Translations under genes and position numbers: made by a program
Notes under the pieces: generated by a model
The model's input: the letters and a program-made list of their open reading frames with translations, nothing else
The model's database searches: none
Told to the model about the DNA's origin: nothing
Source: Thiotrichales bacterium
GTDB taxonomy: Bacteria > Pseudomonadota > Gammaproteobacteria > J044
Assembly (NCBI GenBank): GCA_024762895.1
Contig: JANTGN010000040.1
Span: forward strand, 1-16,546
Direction of reading: 5' to 3'
Length of the DNA stretch: 16,546 bases
Shown here: piece after piece, positions 5,861-13,430 of the stretch
How the letters are laid out: each line of letters starts with the position of its first letter
Position numbering within the stretch: position 1 is the stretch's first letter

Positions 5861-8335
5861 TTACATCGAGATTTCGACTCTGGGTTTGGCCTCTACGGCG
5901 GAATCAATGTCAGGACTGCAGGCCAATAGTCGGCTCGCGTCAATGCCATATTTGCTTATCAGAAGATCCTTTATGGCATAAGCGCGTGTGCTGGCCAGTT
6001 CTTTCAGGGCCTGTTCTGGTTCAGATTTATATTTCAGTTGTTTTTTCTCATCAGCGGTAGCGAAGCCACAGACACTGAGCTCCAGTTCCGGGCGGTTTTT
6101 CATTACCGTGCTGATTTTTTCAAGGTAATCATTCATGGATTCTGCTGGAGTGCTGACACCCGGTTCGAATATGAGGGGATCGAATTTGACGCGGGTGACC
6201 ATTTTACCGGCAATCTTGCTGACTAGCAGGGCAGCTCCATAGGGTTGGATCGCATAGACCAGGTAGGCGGTTGAGGTCTGGGTCAGGGCCTTGGCCAGGG
6301 CAGAACGTATGGCAGGCCCAAAATCAAACTGTGGATCATTCAGGTCACCTTTAATCGGAAGATCCAGTTTAATATTGCCCTTGGAGTCTTTCATCATTGA
6401 CAGGGCAGCAGCTAAGCCGATGGTCAGGGCCTCATCCGTGTGGGCGGCCTTTTCTTTGTCTGAGATCTCAATGGAGGCCTTATGAAGCGTTAGTTGAATG
6501 CGGTCATTGATCTCGCTGTTGGTGATCTTAAGTTTTGAATCAATGTCCATGGTTCCGGCCTTGATGTCATAACCGGCATATCGACGGCTATAAGGACTCA
6601 GGCGTGTCAGGTCGATAGAACGGATAGTGTTTTTAAGGTCTACGTCTGGTATATCCTTAAAGGGTTTGATTTCCCCCTCTATCTTAATGGGCGCGTAACG
6701 ATTCAGAATGCCCGAGAGCAGGAGTTTGGATGACTGTTCTGGCTTGCTGCTATCGATGTTGGAGATCTTTGCCTTATCCAGATTGAGCAGCCCTTTATAG
6801 GTAGGCTTTAAAGAGGCATCAGTGACCTTGATCTGGCTATTTTGACTGAGATTAAGCTCACCAATCCTGATAGTAAATCGGCTGTCTTTCTCATCAGGTC
6901 TGCTTTTGGTCTGTGCTGTAGTGGATTGTTCGCTGGATGCGGGTAGGGGCAAGACGAGCTCACCAGCCTGATTGATATCGAGCCTGACGGTGAATTGATT
7001 GACATCGACACGTTGGAGATCAACCTGCTCCTCGTTGAGTGACAGCTGATCCAGTTCAACGGCAGCCCATTCTACGATGGGTTGAGCATCAGGAGAGGAG
7101 GGGCGTAACATATTCCCCTTAGCCAGCTTCACAGTGCTGCTCTTAAGAGCGTAAGGGAGCCTGAACTGGGTTTTTTCGGCACTGACATCAGACAGTTCGA
7201 CTAGCCGCAGTCCTGATTGGTCGCTGATTATCAGATCGCTGGCCTTAGCGTCACCGGTGATTACAAGCTTGAGACCGGTTTCGGGTAGCATGCTCATGTT
7301 ATTACTGCCCGACCAGCTTAGCTGCTTTCCTGAAATACGGTAACCTGCGGCCTGAATTGTGGGTTTTAAGGCCTCAAGCTTGCCCTGTCCCCCCAGGGTG
7401 ATGGCTGAACCCTGGTCGTTCAAGTGTAGCTGGATGCTGGACTGACCATTAAACCGGAAAAGTTCGGATTCAATCATCAGCTTATCCATGGCCACGACCA
7501 GGTTGCTTGACTCCAGGGCGTTCTGAGTCTCGATATTCCACTGGGTTTGACTCTGTTGAACGATCTCAAATTCACTCTTGAGCTGTACCAGCCCACCGAG
7601 TTTGGATAGTTGCTTCTGCAACAGGGGTTGGAAATGATTCAGGGCCAGGCTGTTGACCAGCATGCTGCCGGTATATTTCGGTAGATTTGCCAGGGGGGTC
7701 ATCTGGATATCGATATCAAAATTACCCTCAGCGATGCTTCCACGAGTGATCAGGTTTGAGAGACGATCACGCTCCCAGCTATAAAGTGTCGTCAGAGAGA
7801 ATTCATCAAAACTGGCAACCGTGGGGGGCAGTCGAGTCGTCTCCATTCGGACTGATGTGAATCGAATATGGGCTTTATCAATACCGAAATGCCACCCGGC
7901 ATCATTCTCTGTCCGCGGTGCGGTTTGTTGAGTATTAAAATCCAGACCTTTGATGCCAAACATTCCGTTGCTATGCTCAACAAGGTAAAGAAAGCCCTGG
8001 TCGAGCTCGATATTGATGATATTGAGTTTTTTCCTGATCAGCGGCAGTACCTGGACCTGAATGTGGCCGTAGTCGAGGCCAATAATTCGCGTTCCGTCAG
8101 CACGAACCTGTAATTGATATAAGGCCAGCCGGCCGGTAAAAGGATTGAAGTCAATATCTTCCAGTTCAACCTGATCGGCACCGAGACCTAACAGTATATT
8201 TCTGGCCATGATCGAGAGTATGGGTGGGGCCACGAGTATAATCATGGCCATCAGGGTGGCCAGCACACCCAGGCCAAGCAGGGATTTCCTCAGAAGAGTC
8301 CTGGAATTCTTGTTTGGCGGTGTTTTCATGATCAT
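5861..8335 (-). CDS. DUF748 / AsmA-like large envelope protein
   Basis: This 824-residue protein has one N-terminal membrane anchor (about residues 17-39, LLGLGVLATLMAMIILVAPP) and a long periplasmic region of repeating beta-rich segments. It reads as a DUF748 protein, related to the AsmA/TamB/YhdP class of envelope lipid-transport or assembly proteins. Typical pieces are VELEDIDFNPFTGRLALYQLQV near the start, LSPYSRRYAGYDIKAGTMDIDSKL, and GNIKLDLPIKGDLNDPQFDFGPAI. The last ~107 residues (718-824: PLIFEPG, RPELELSVCGFAT, RAYAIKDLLISKYGID, RLLACSPDID, PRVEISM) resemble an OmpA-like domain with two cysteines. The start is ATG 8335, with ATG 8329 possible; no good Shine-Dalgarno is visible. It lies between recJ and prfB on the opposite strand, splitting a normally collinear block. 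Its exact role is unknown; envelope maintenance is an inference. Confidence 0.85.
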   Translation of the reverse strand: MIMKTPPNKNSRTLLRKSLLGLGVLATLMAMIILVAPPILSIMARNILLGLGADQVELEDIDFNPFTGRLALYQLQVRADGTRIIGLDYGHIQVQVLPLIRKKLNIINIELDQGFLYLVEHSNGMFGIKGLDFNTQQTAPRTENDAGWHFGIDKAHIRFTSVRMETTRLPPTVASFDEFSLTTLYSWERDRLSNLITRGSIAEGNFDIDIQMTPLANLPKYTGSMLVNSLALNHFQPLLQKQLSKLGGLVQLKSEFEIVQQSQTQWNIETQNALESSNLVVAMDKLMIESELFRFNGQSSIQLHLNDQGSAITLGGQGKLEALKPTIQAAGYRISGKQLSWSGSNNMSMLPETGLKLVITGDAKASDLIISDQSGLRLVELSDVSAEKTQFRLPYALKSSTVKLAKGNMLRPSSPDAQPIVEWAAVELDQLSLNEEQVDLQRVDVNQFTVRLDINQAGELVLPLPASSEQSTTAQTKSRPDEKDSRFTIRIGELNLSQNSQIKVTDASLKPTYKGLLNLDKAKISNIDSSKPEQSSKLLLSGILNRYAPIKIEGEIKPFKDIPDVDLKNTIRSIDLTRLSPYSRRYAGYDIKAGTMDIDSKLKITNSEINDRIQLTLHKASIEISDKEKAAHTDEALTIGLAAALSMMKDSKGNIKLDLPIKGDLNDPQFDFGPAIRSALAKALTQTSTAYLVYAIQPYGAALLVSKIAGKMVTRVKFDPLIFEPGVSTPAESMNDYLEKISTVMKNRPELELSVCGFATADEKKQLKYKSEPEQALKELASTRAYAIKDLLISKYGIDASRLLACSPDIDSAVEAKPRVEISM

Positions 8336-8400
8336 TGTGCGTAGAGATAAACCCCCAAGATGTTGTATTATTATCCGCTTTTCAATTGGTCAAGTACACG

Positions 8401-9496
8401 ATGGAACTCAACCCGATCTACAGCCAGATCAAAGATCTTCAAGGGCGCCTGGAAGCCCTGAGGGGGTATCTTTGACTTTGATGACAAGAAAGAACGTCTG
8501 GAAGAAGTAAGTCGAGAACTGGAAGACCCTGATGTCTGGAATGATCCTGAGAAGGCGCAGGCCCTGGGTAAAGAACGCGCCCAGCTTGAGGGAATCGTAG
8601 TACATATATCAGAAATGACCGAAGGTCTGAGCGATGCCAGTGAATTGCTCAAGATGGCTGAAGAGGAAGGAGATTCGGAAACCGTCGAATCGGTGGTCGA
8701 AGACCTGAGTAGCTATGAACAGCGGGTCTCCGACCTGGAATTTCGACGCATGTTTTCAGGTGAGATGGACGCCAGTAATGCCTTTTTGGATATACAGTCT
8801 GGATCGGGTGGTACTGAGGCACAGGATTGGGCGGAAATGTTATTGAGAATGTACCTGCGCTGGGGTGAGCGTAAGGGTTTCAAGACAGAGCTGATCGAGG
8901 TCTCGCCGGGTGAAGTGGCCGGTATCAAGAGTGCCACGATCCGTTTCGAGGGCGATTATGCCTTCGGCTGGCTAAGAACCGAGACGGGGGTCCACCGCCT
9001 GGTCCGTAAATCGCCCTTTGATTCGGGAAACCGTCGACACACATCATTTGTAGCCGTCTTTGCATCGCCCGAGATTGACGATGACATCGATATCGATATC
9101 AATCCCGCAGATTTGCGTATCGATGTCTACCGCGCCAGCGGGGCTGGGGGGCAGCACGTTAACCGGACCGAATCGGCTGTGCGTATCACGCATAACCCAA
9201 CCGGTGTGGTTGTTCAGTGCCAGAATGATCGCTCCCAGCACAAGAACAAGGCCACGGCCATGAAACAGCTCAAGGCCAAACTCTACGAATTGGAAATCCA
9301 GAAACGTAATGCCGATCAGCAGGTCGTCGAGGACAGTAAATCGGATATAGGATGGGGAAGTCAGATTCGTTCCTATGTGCTGGATTCCTCTCGTATCAAA
9401 GATCTACGTACCGGTGTTGAAACCGGTAATACCCAGGCCGTACTGGATGGTGACCTGGATCCGTTTATCGAGGCCAGCCTTAAAAGCGGCCTTTAA
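8401..9496 (+). CDS. prfB: Peptide chain release factor 2 with programmed +1 frameshift
   Basis: RF2 recognises UAA and UGA stop codons and triggers peptide release. The reading frame is split: 8401-8472 encodes 24 residues (MELNPIYSQI...LRGYL) and meets an in-frame TGA at 8473-8475; skipping T8473 continues from 8474 with DFDDKKERLEEV to the stop at 9496. The joined protein is 364 residues (E. coli 365). The stop-codon-reading SPF tripeptide is at 204-206 and the catalytic GGQ at 249-251. The position equivalent to E. coli K-12 Thr246 is Ala. Upstream are 65 nt shared with the divergent DUF748 gene; TATTAT at 8366-8371 is a possible -10, but no good -35 pairs with it and no strong Shine-Dalgarno precedes the ATG. 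lysS follows after 24 nt, as in E. coli. Confidence 0.96.
8461..8476 (+). promoter_or_regulatory. RF2 programmed +1 frameshift site
   Basis: The sequence AGGGGGTATCTTTGAC holds the known elements: an internal Shine-Dalgarno-like AGGGGG (8461-8466), three intervening bases TAT, the slippery codon CTT (8470-8472), then the UGA stop (8473-8475) followed by C. The element reads the same as the E. coli prfB site. When RF2 is scarce, slow reading of UGAC lets peptidyl-tRNA-Leu slip from CUU to UUU, restoring the RF2 frame; when RF2 is abundant a 24-residue peptide is released. Confidence 0.96.
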
Positions 9497-9520
9497 TCCC
9501 TAAGAGACCCGATCATACCT

Positions 9521-11017
9521 ATGAGCCAGAATGACGAAAACAAGCTGATCGCTCAGCGTCGTGAAAAACTCAATAACCTGCGTGAAGGTGGTATCGCCTT
9601 TCCCAATGATTTCCGTCGTAATGTCCTCTCTGGCGAACTGCATGCCGAATACGATGAAAAAGAGGATGCTTATTTTGAAAAAGAGCCCTTAAGGGTTGCG
9701 ATTGCAGGGCGTCTGATGGCCAAGCGGGTCATGGGTAAGGCCAGCTTTGCCCAGTTACAGGATATGTCGGGGCGCATCCAGATCTTCGTTCAACGCGACG
9801 CCCTGCCTGAGGGTGTATACCAGCACTTCAAGACCTTCGATGTAGGCGATATCGTTGGTGCAGAAGGTGAGCTCTTCAAGACACGTACTGGTGAGCTGAC
9901 GGTTAATGTAGACAGTATTCGATTGCTGACCAAGTCTCTGCGTCCTTTGCCTGAAAAGTTTCATGGGCTGACCGACCAGGAAATCCGCTATCGACAGCGT
10001 TATGTCGATCTGATTATGAATGAACCGGTCCGCGAGACCTTCCGAATCCGTAGTCGGATCGTGAATTATATTCGACAGTATCTTGAGCAACTGGGGTTCC
10101 TCGAAGTTGAGACGCCCATGATGCAGGCCATCCCGGGAGGCGCTGCTGCCCGTCCATTTTCCACCCATCATCATGCCCTGGATATGCAGTTGTTCTTGCG
10201 TATAGCACCTGAGCTTTACCTGAAACGCCTGGTCGTTGGCGGATTTGAACGCGTCTTCGAGATCAATCGTAATTTTCGTAATGAAGGGCTCTCTACCCGT
10301 CATAACCCTGAATTTACCATGCTGGAGTTCTACGAGGCCTATGCGACTTATCATGACCTGATGGATCACACCGAGGAGCTATTGCGTGGTATGGCCATGG
10401 AAATCATGGGCACCACAACCCTCGAGTATCAGGGCGATCAGTATGATTTTGGTAGTTCGTTTGCACGCATGACCGTCAAGGAATCGATACTCCATTTTAA
10501 CTCGGACCTTGAAGAGGCCCAGCTGGATGACCTGGAGTCTGCTCGCCAGGTGGCGCTGAAGCTGGATATTCCGCTGAAGGATAGCTATGGACTGGGTAAG
10601 GTCCAGATAGAGATATTTGAAAAGACGGTGGAACATCGTCTGATGAACCCGACCTTTATTACAGCCTATCCCACAGAGGTCTCCCCACTGGCCAGGCGCA
10701 ATGATGAAGATCCCTTTGTGACGGATCGATTTGAGTTCTTTGTCGGTGGTCGTGAGATTGCGAATGGTTTCTCAGAGCTGAATGATTATGAGGACCAGGC
10801 CGAACGATTCCGTCAGCAGGTGGAAGACAAGGAAGCAGGCGATGAAGAGGCCATGCATTTTGATGCCGATTATATTCGCGCCCTGGAGCATGGCCTGCCA
10901 CCGACTGCCGGTGAAGGCATTGGCATAGATCGTCTGGTCATGTTCTTCACCGACTCTCCCTCCATACGAGATGTATTGTTATTTCCCCATATGAGGCCCG
11001 AGGTGTCCGGGGAATAA
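9521..11017 (+). CDS. lysS: Lysyl-tRNA synthetase, class II
   Basis: LysRS attaches lysine to tRNA-Lys in the cytosol. The product is 498 residues (E. coli LysS 505) and collinear with it. An N-terminal OB-fold anticodon-binding domain spans about 57-150 (AIAGRLMAKRVMGKASFAQLQD, GEL-FKTRTGEL). The class II core follows: motif 1 around 178-202 ending in VETPMMQ, then IPGGAAARPF, motif 2 at 243-273 (FERVFEINRNFRNEG, HNPEFTMLEFYEAY), and motif 3 at 464-475 (GEGIGIDRLVM). FFVGGREIANGFSELND is also present. The start is ATG 9521, 24 nt after prfB; the upstream aagaga is a modest ribosome binding site, so coupling to prfB translation is likely. Cotranscription with prfB is expected. Confidence 0.98.
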   Translation: MSQNDENKLIAQRREKLNNLREGGIAFPNDFRRNVLSGELHAEYDEKEDAYFEKEPLRVAIAGRLMAKRVMGKASFAQLQDMSGRIQIFVQRDALPEGVYQHFKTFDVGDIVGAEGELFKTRTGELTVNVDSIRLLTKSLRPLPEKFHGLTDQEIRYRQRYVDLIMNEPVRETFRIRSRIVNYIRQYLEQLGFLEVETPMMQAIPGGAAARPFSTHHHALDMQLFLRIAPELYLKRLVVGGFERVFEINRNFRNEGLSTRHNPEFTMLEFYEAYATYHDLMDHTEELLRGMAMEIMGTTTLEYQGDQYDFGSSFARMTVKESILHFNSDLEEAQLDDLESARQVALKLDIPLKDSYGLGKVQIEIFEKTVEHRLMNPTFITAYPTEVSPLARRNDEDPFVTDRFEFFVGGREIANGFSELNDYEDQAERFRQQVEDKEAGDEEAMHFDADYIRALEHGLPPTAGEGIGIDRLVMFFTDSPSIRDVLLFPHMRPEVSGE

Positions 11018-11082
11018 CTGGTAAGGGGGGCCGGGTTTGGCTACCCTTAAACATATGCCTTTTGTTGTGTCGTGAGGATCTG

Positions 11083-11454
11083 ATGCCTGAATCGAACGAA
11101 CGTCGTCACTTCCAGCGCATCCTGTTTGATGCCGATGCGGAGTTAAAATGTAAAAACCAGACCTGTCATGTACACCTTCTTGATGTCTCTTTGAAAGGTG
11201 CGCTGGTAGAATTACGAGATAAAAAACAGGACGCGCCTGAGGCAGGTCTGGACGTTAGCCTCGATATCAAGCTGGATGATGCTGTGCACATCACCATGCA
11301 GGGACCGATCACGCATGTCGAGGGTGATCACATCGGTGTCGAGTGCAGCGCAATCGATATAGAAAGCATTACGCATTTGCGCAGGCTGGTGGAGCTGAAT
11401 CTAGGGAACTCCGGCATCCTTGACCGAGAACTAGCTGCCCTGTATCACGACTGA
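11083..11454 (+). CDS. Single-domain PilZ protein (cyclic-di-GMP receptor)
   Basis: The product is a 123-residue protein made of one PilZ domain. Both c-di-GMP-binding elements are intact: the arginine motif ERRHFQR (R8xxxR12) and the DxSxxG motif LDVSLKGA (D34, S36, G39), followed by the usual beta-barrel strands. PilZ proteins bind c-di-GMP and relay it to motility, adhesion or polysaccharide machinery; no partner gene is adjacent, so the output cannot be named. I choose ATG 11083 because GAGG (11074-11077) lies 5 nt upstream and the arginine motif then falls near the N-terminus; the longer frame from 11062 lacks such support. It follows lysS by 65 nt and may be read through from it. A hairpin with TTTT covers its stop codon, and ygfZ lies convergently downstream. 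Confidence 0.92.
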   Translation: MPESNERRHFQRILFDADAELKCKNQTCHVHLLDVSLKGALVELRDKKQDAPEAGLDVSLDIKLDDAVHITMQGPITHVEGDHIGVECSAIDIESITHLRRLVELNLGNSGILDRELAALYHD

Positions 11455-11477
11455 GCCAGCAGGGGCCCAGTCGTTTT
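11447..11477 (+). terminator. Rho-independent terminator of the PilZ gene
   Basis: ACGACTG (11447-11453) pairs with CAGTCGT (11468-11474). Inside it, GCC (11455-11457) pairs with GGC (11464-11466) across one A/C mismatch, leaving a 6-nt loop. The stem runs into TTTT (11474-11477). The PilZ stop codon TGA lies within the left arm. The T-tract is short, so efficiency is uncertain. Confidence 0.6.
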
Positions 11478-11491
11478 CATGGGGTGGTCGA

Positions 11492-12529
11492 TTACTCGGC
11501 GGCCTCAAATGCATAGGGCATTTCAGATAGTTTAACAGCCTGATCGCCAGCCACGACCAGGTTCCCCTGTTCGGCATTGGTGATCTGAAGTACGCCCAGG
11601 GCAGATATACCGCCTTCACTGTTTCTTCGAGCATCGACAATCTGTCCGACAGGCTGTGCCGCGTCACCTGATGTGATCTCATCGCCAGGGGCAGGGATAG
11701 CGTTGCCCTCAACTTCAAGCAGGTACATACGACGTTTCAGTTTTCCCAGGTATTGCATGCGGGCTACGATTTCCTGACCCGGATAACAGCCCTTCTTAAA
11801 ACTGACGCCATTGATGAGCTGCATGTTAGTCATCTGTGGCACGAAGGCCTCCGAGGTCGCGGCGTAGACCGTAGGAATGCCTGCAAGGATATCAAGCAGT
11901 GCCCAGGCATCATGGCCCACTGGCGCACTGCGAACATTCAGATGGTTCCAGAGGCTCTCCATAGACTCAAGTTCTCCATAGATCTCATAACGAGGCAGGG
12001 TGCCCGGTACACGGATAAGAGTCACGCCACTGGTCTGGGTTACATCGTCAATCTCGGAGGGGATATCGCTTAGATAAGTAGAAAGCTCTTTTGTAGCTTC
12101 GGGTCCTGAATATCCAAAACGCACCAGGGCATTGCTGGCTTCTTCCAGGGTAACCCTGGTCATCAGTACGAACATCTGAAGACGCTTCAGAGTAGCTTCC
12201 AGCAACTCGCGAGGCATTCTGATGTAATAGGTGTCGCCACGCTTAAATATTCGGAAATTCGAAAGCATCCGGCCCTTCTGTGTGCACAGTGAATTCAACT
12301 GGCTACGTGAGTCGGTGACCTGTTCTATATCATTGCTCAGCATGTTCTGCAGGAATTCCGCAGCCTGCTCTCCATAGACGGCAATCAGGCCAAGATGCGA
12401 GAGATCGCACAGGGTATCTCCTGTGGTGATAATTCGGCGCTCACGCTCTTCATTGCCATAATTGATAACCATACCATCTGCAAACTCTGCCCCTGCGTCT
12501 TCCAGCAGGGATTTCCATTCAGGCTTCAT
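11492..12529 (-). CDS. ygfZ: YgfZ, folate-binding Fe-S enzyme/tRNA-modification support protein
   Basis: YgfZ is a cytosolic GcvT-like protein that uses tetrahydrofolate and is needed for full activity of several Fe-S enzymes, including the tRNA methylthiotransferase MiaB. The 345 residues (E. coli 326) carry the diagnostic signature KGCYPGQE at 246-253, with the conserved cysteine C248. The GcvT-like fold is visible in DLSHLGLIAVYGEQAAEFLQNMLSNDI (42-68), LCTQKGRMLSNFRIF (81-95) and the C-terminal barrel (GDEITSG... VGQIVDA). The start ATG 12529 has GGAG (at 12538-12541 on the plus strand) 8 nt upstream. It is transcribed divergently from sdhCDAB. YgfZ homologues differ from true aminomethyltransferase GcvT by this cysteine motif, so the call is firm. 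Confidence 0.94.
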   Translation of the reverse strand: MKPEWKSLLEDAGAEFADGMVINYGNEERERRIITTGDTLCDLSHLGLIAVYGEQAAEFLQNMLSNDIEQVTDSRSQLNSLCTQKGRMLSNFRIFKRGDTYYIRMPRELLEATLKRLQMFVLMTRVTLEEASNALVRFGYSGPEATKELSTYLSDIPSEIDDVTQTSGVTLIRVPGTLPRYEIYGELESMESLWNHLNVRSAPVGHDAWALLDILAGIPTVYAATSEAFVPQMTNMQLINGVSFKKGCYPGQEIVARMQYLGKLKRRMYLLEVEGNAIPAPGDEITSGDAAQPVGQIVDARRNSEGGISALGVLQITNAEQGNLVVAGDQAVKLSEMPYAFEAAE

Positions 12530-12558
12530 GGGTAATGCTCCAAAGATTTGATCGCTAC

Positions 12559-12587
12559 ATCTTAGTCAAAGTAAGTCGGCGTGTCAG
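12559..12587 (-). promoter_or_regulatory. Candidate ygfZ promoter
   Basis: On the minus strand CTGACA (12587-12582) and TAAGAT (12564-12559) are separated by 17 bp, matching the sigma70 consensus at 5/6 and 4/6. The start point would lie near 12552, giving a leader of ~22 nt that still contains the ribosome binding site. Confidence 0.42.
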
Positions 12588-12622
12588 CATGTAAGGTTTG
12601 GGGTAATGGCGGCATTAGAGTC

Positions 12623-12651
12623 ACGACAGGGGGGCTGCTCTGAACTATACT
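12623..12651 (+). promoter_or_regulatory. Candidate sdh operon promoter
   Basis: TATACT (12646-12651) is a strong -10 match (5/6). ACGACA (12623-12628) lies 17 bp upstream and matches the -35 at 4/6. A weak -35 would be compatible with activator control. Transcription would begin near 12658, leaving about 59 nt before the sdhC start. I did not recognise a confident regulator site. Confidence 0.48.
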
Positions 12652-12716
12652 TTTTAAACCAGGCTGTTAATCCGTGTCTAACTGGTAATTCGGCAGTAAA
12701 GCCAAAGGAGCAAAGC

Positions 12717-13097
12717 ATGCGCGTTAAGGGCAGGCCGGTCTATCTGAATCTGTTGCAGATTCGATTGCCACTGTCTGGTATGGTTTCCTTTGCCCATCGT
12801 TTGTCTGGTATTTTGCTCATCCTGGCCTTGCCCGGAAGCTTATACCTGTTGATGATGTCGTTACGTGACGAGGCTGGTTTTATTCGAGTGCAGGAACTAC
12901 TGACAACGCCTCTGTCTTTTATCCTTTTAATTCCTGTCCTCTGGTCTTTCTGGCATCACCTGCTTAGCGGTATTCGCTTTTTATTGTTAGATCTTGATGT
13001 GGGACTGGATAAGTCCAGCTCGAACCGGTCGGCGGGGTTGGTACTGATGTTGGGAGTGCTGGCCGCGATACTGAGTATGGCAGGATTAATGTTATGA
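12717..13097 (+). CDS. sdhC: Succinate dehydrogenase cytochrome b556 subunit
   Basis: SdhC is one of two membrane anchors of complex II; it helps hold haem b and the ubiquinone site. The product is 126 residues with three membrane spans (about 28-48, 65-85, 106-125). The quinone-site pattern SFAHR (S24, R28) matches E. coli Ser27/Arg31, and H81 in HHLLSGIR fits the haem-ligand histidine of the family pattern HxxxGIR. A second His found in E. coli (GIRH) is Phe88 here. The start at 12717 is chosen because AGGAG (12706-12710) sits 6 nt upstream and the N-terminus RPVYLNL fits the family; an upstream in-frame ATG at 12606 would precede the candidate promoter. It is first in sdhCDAB, with sdhD overlapping its stop. 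Confidence 0.95.
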   Translation: MRVKGRPVYLNLLQIRLPLSGMVSFAHRLSGILLILALPGSLYLLMMSLRDEAGFIRVQELLTTPLSFILLIPVLWSFWHHLLSGIRFLLLDLDVGLDKSSSNRSAGLVLMLGVLAAILSMAGLML

Positions 13098-13420
13098 GTG
13101 GTGGTCTACAGGGGTTTAACGCCTGGTTACTACAACGAATAACCGCGGTTCTACTGGTCTTTGCTTCACTCGCGCTACTTCTCCTGATGTTTTGCCCACC
13201 GGGGCCTGGCTTTAACGACTGGCAGGACTGGGTGGGCCGGCCTTTGACGGTCATCTTCATGGTGGTCTTTGTTATCGCGCTGATCGCTCATGCCTGGGTA
13301 GGGATGCGCGATGTGATCGTTGATTATGTCCATCCCCATGGCTTACGTCTGTTGGCACTTTCGGTTTTGGGGGTTTATTTGCTCGGCAATCTTGTCTGGT
13401 TGCTATGGATTCTTTTGTAA
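13094..13420 (+). CDS. sdhD: Succinate dehydrogenase membrane anchor subunit
   Basis: SdhD pairs with SdhC to form the membrane part of complex II. The product is 108 residues with three spans (about 15-34, 50-70, 85-107). The family core AHAWVGMRDVIVDYVHP (65-81) contains H66, equivalent to the haem-ligand His71 of E. coli, and D77/Y78, equivalent to the quinone-site Asp82/Tyr83. The ATG overlaps the sdhC stop in ATGA (13094-13097), so translation is coupled. sdhA follows 10 nt after the stop. Confidence 0.95.
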   Translation: MSGGLQGFNAWLLQRITAVLLVFASLALLLLMFCPPGPGFNDWQDWVGRPLTVIFMVVFVIALIAHAWVGMRDVIVDYVHPHGLRLLALSVLGVYLLGNLVWLLWILL

Positions 13421-13430
13421 AGGGTTTGAT

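Noticed and set aside
8208..8510. Plus-strand frame of 100 codons spanning the start of the DUF748 gene and prfB
   Set aside because: It is out of frame with prfB and antisense to the DUF748 gene; its product resembles nothing known.
9755..10369. Minus-strand open frame of 204 codons inside lysS
   Set aside because: It is entirely antisense to the strongly conserved LysRS and shows no recognisable domain; long antisense frames are common opposite conserved genes.
11022..11049. TAAGGG/CCCTTA inverted repeat after lysS as a terminator
   Set aside because: The stem is 6 bp with a 16-nt loop and no T-tract follows, so it is not convincing.
11753..12073. Plus-strand frame of 106 codons
   Set aside because: It is antisense to ygfZ, across its KGCYPGQE signature region.
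12606..12716. N-terminal extension of sdhC from an upstream ATG
   Set aside because: The extension overlaps the candidate promoter and lacks a ribosome binding site; ATG 12717 has an ideal one and fits the family length.
13320..13430. N-terminal extension of sdhA into sdhD
   Set aside because: With start 13431 the covalent FAD histidine falls at residue 45 and active-site residues match E. coli numbering.
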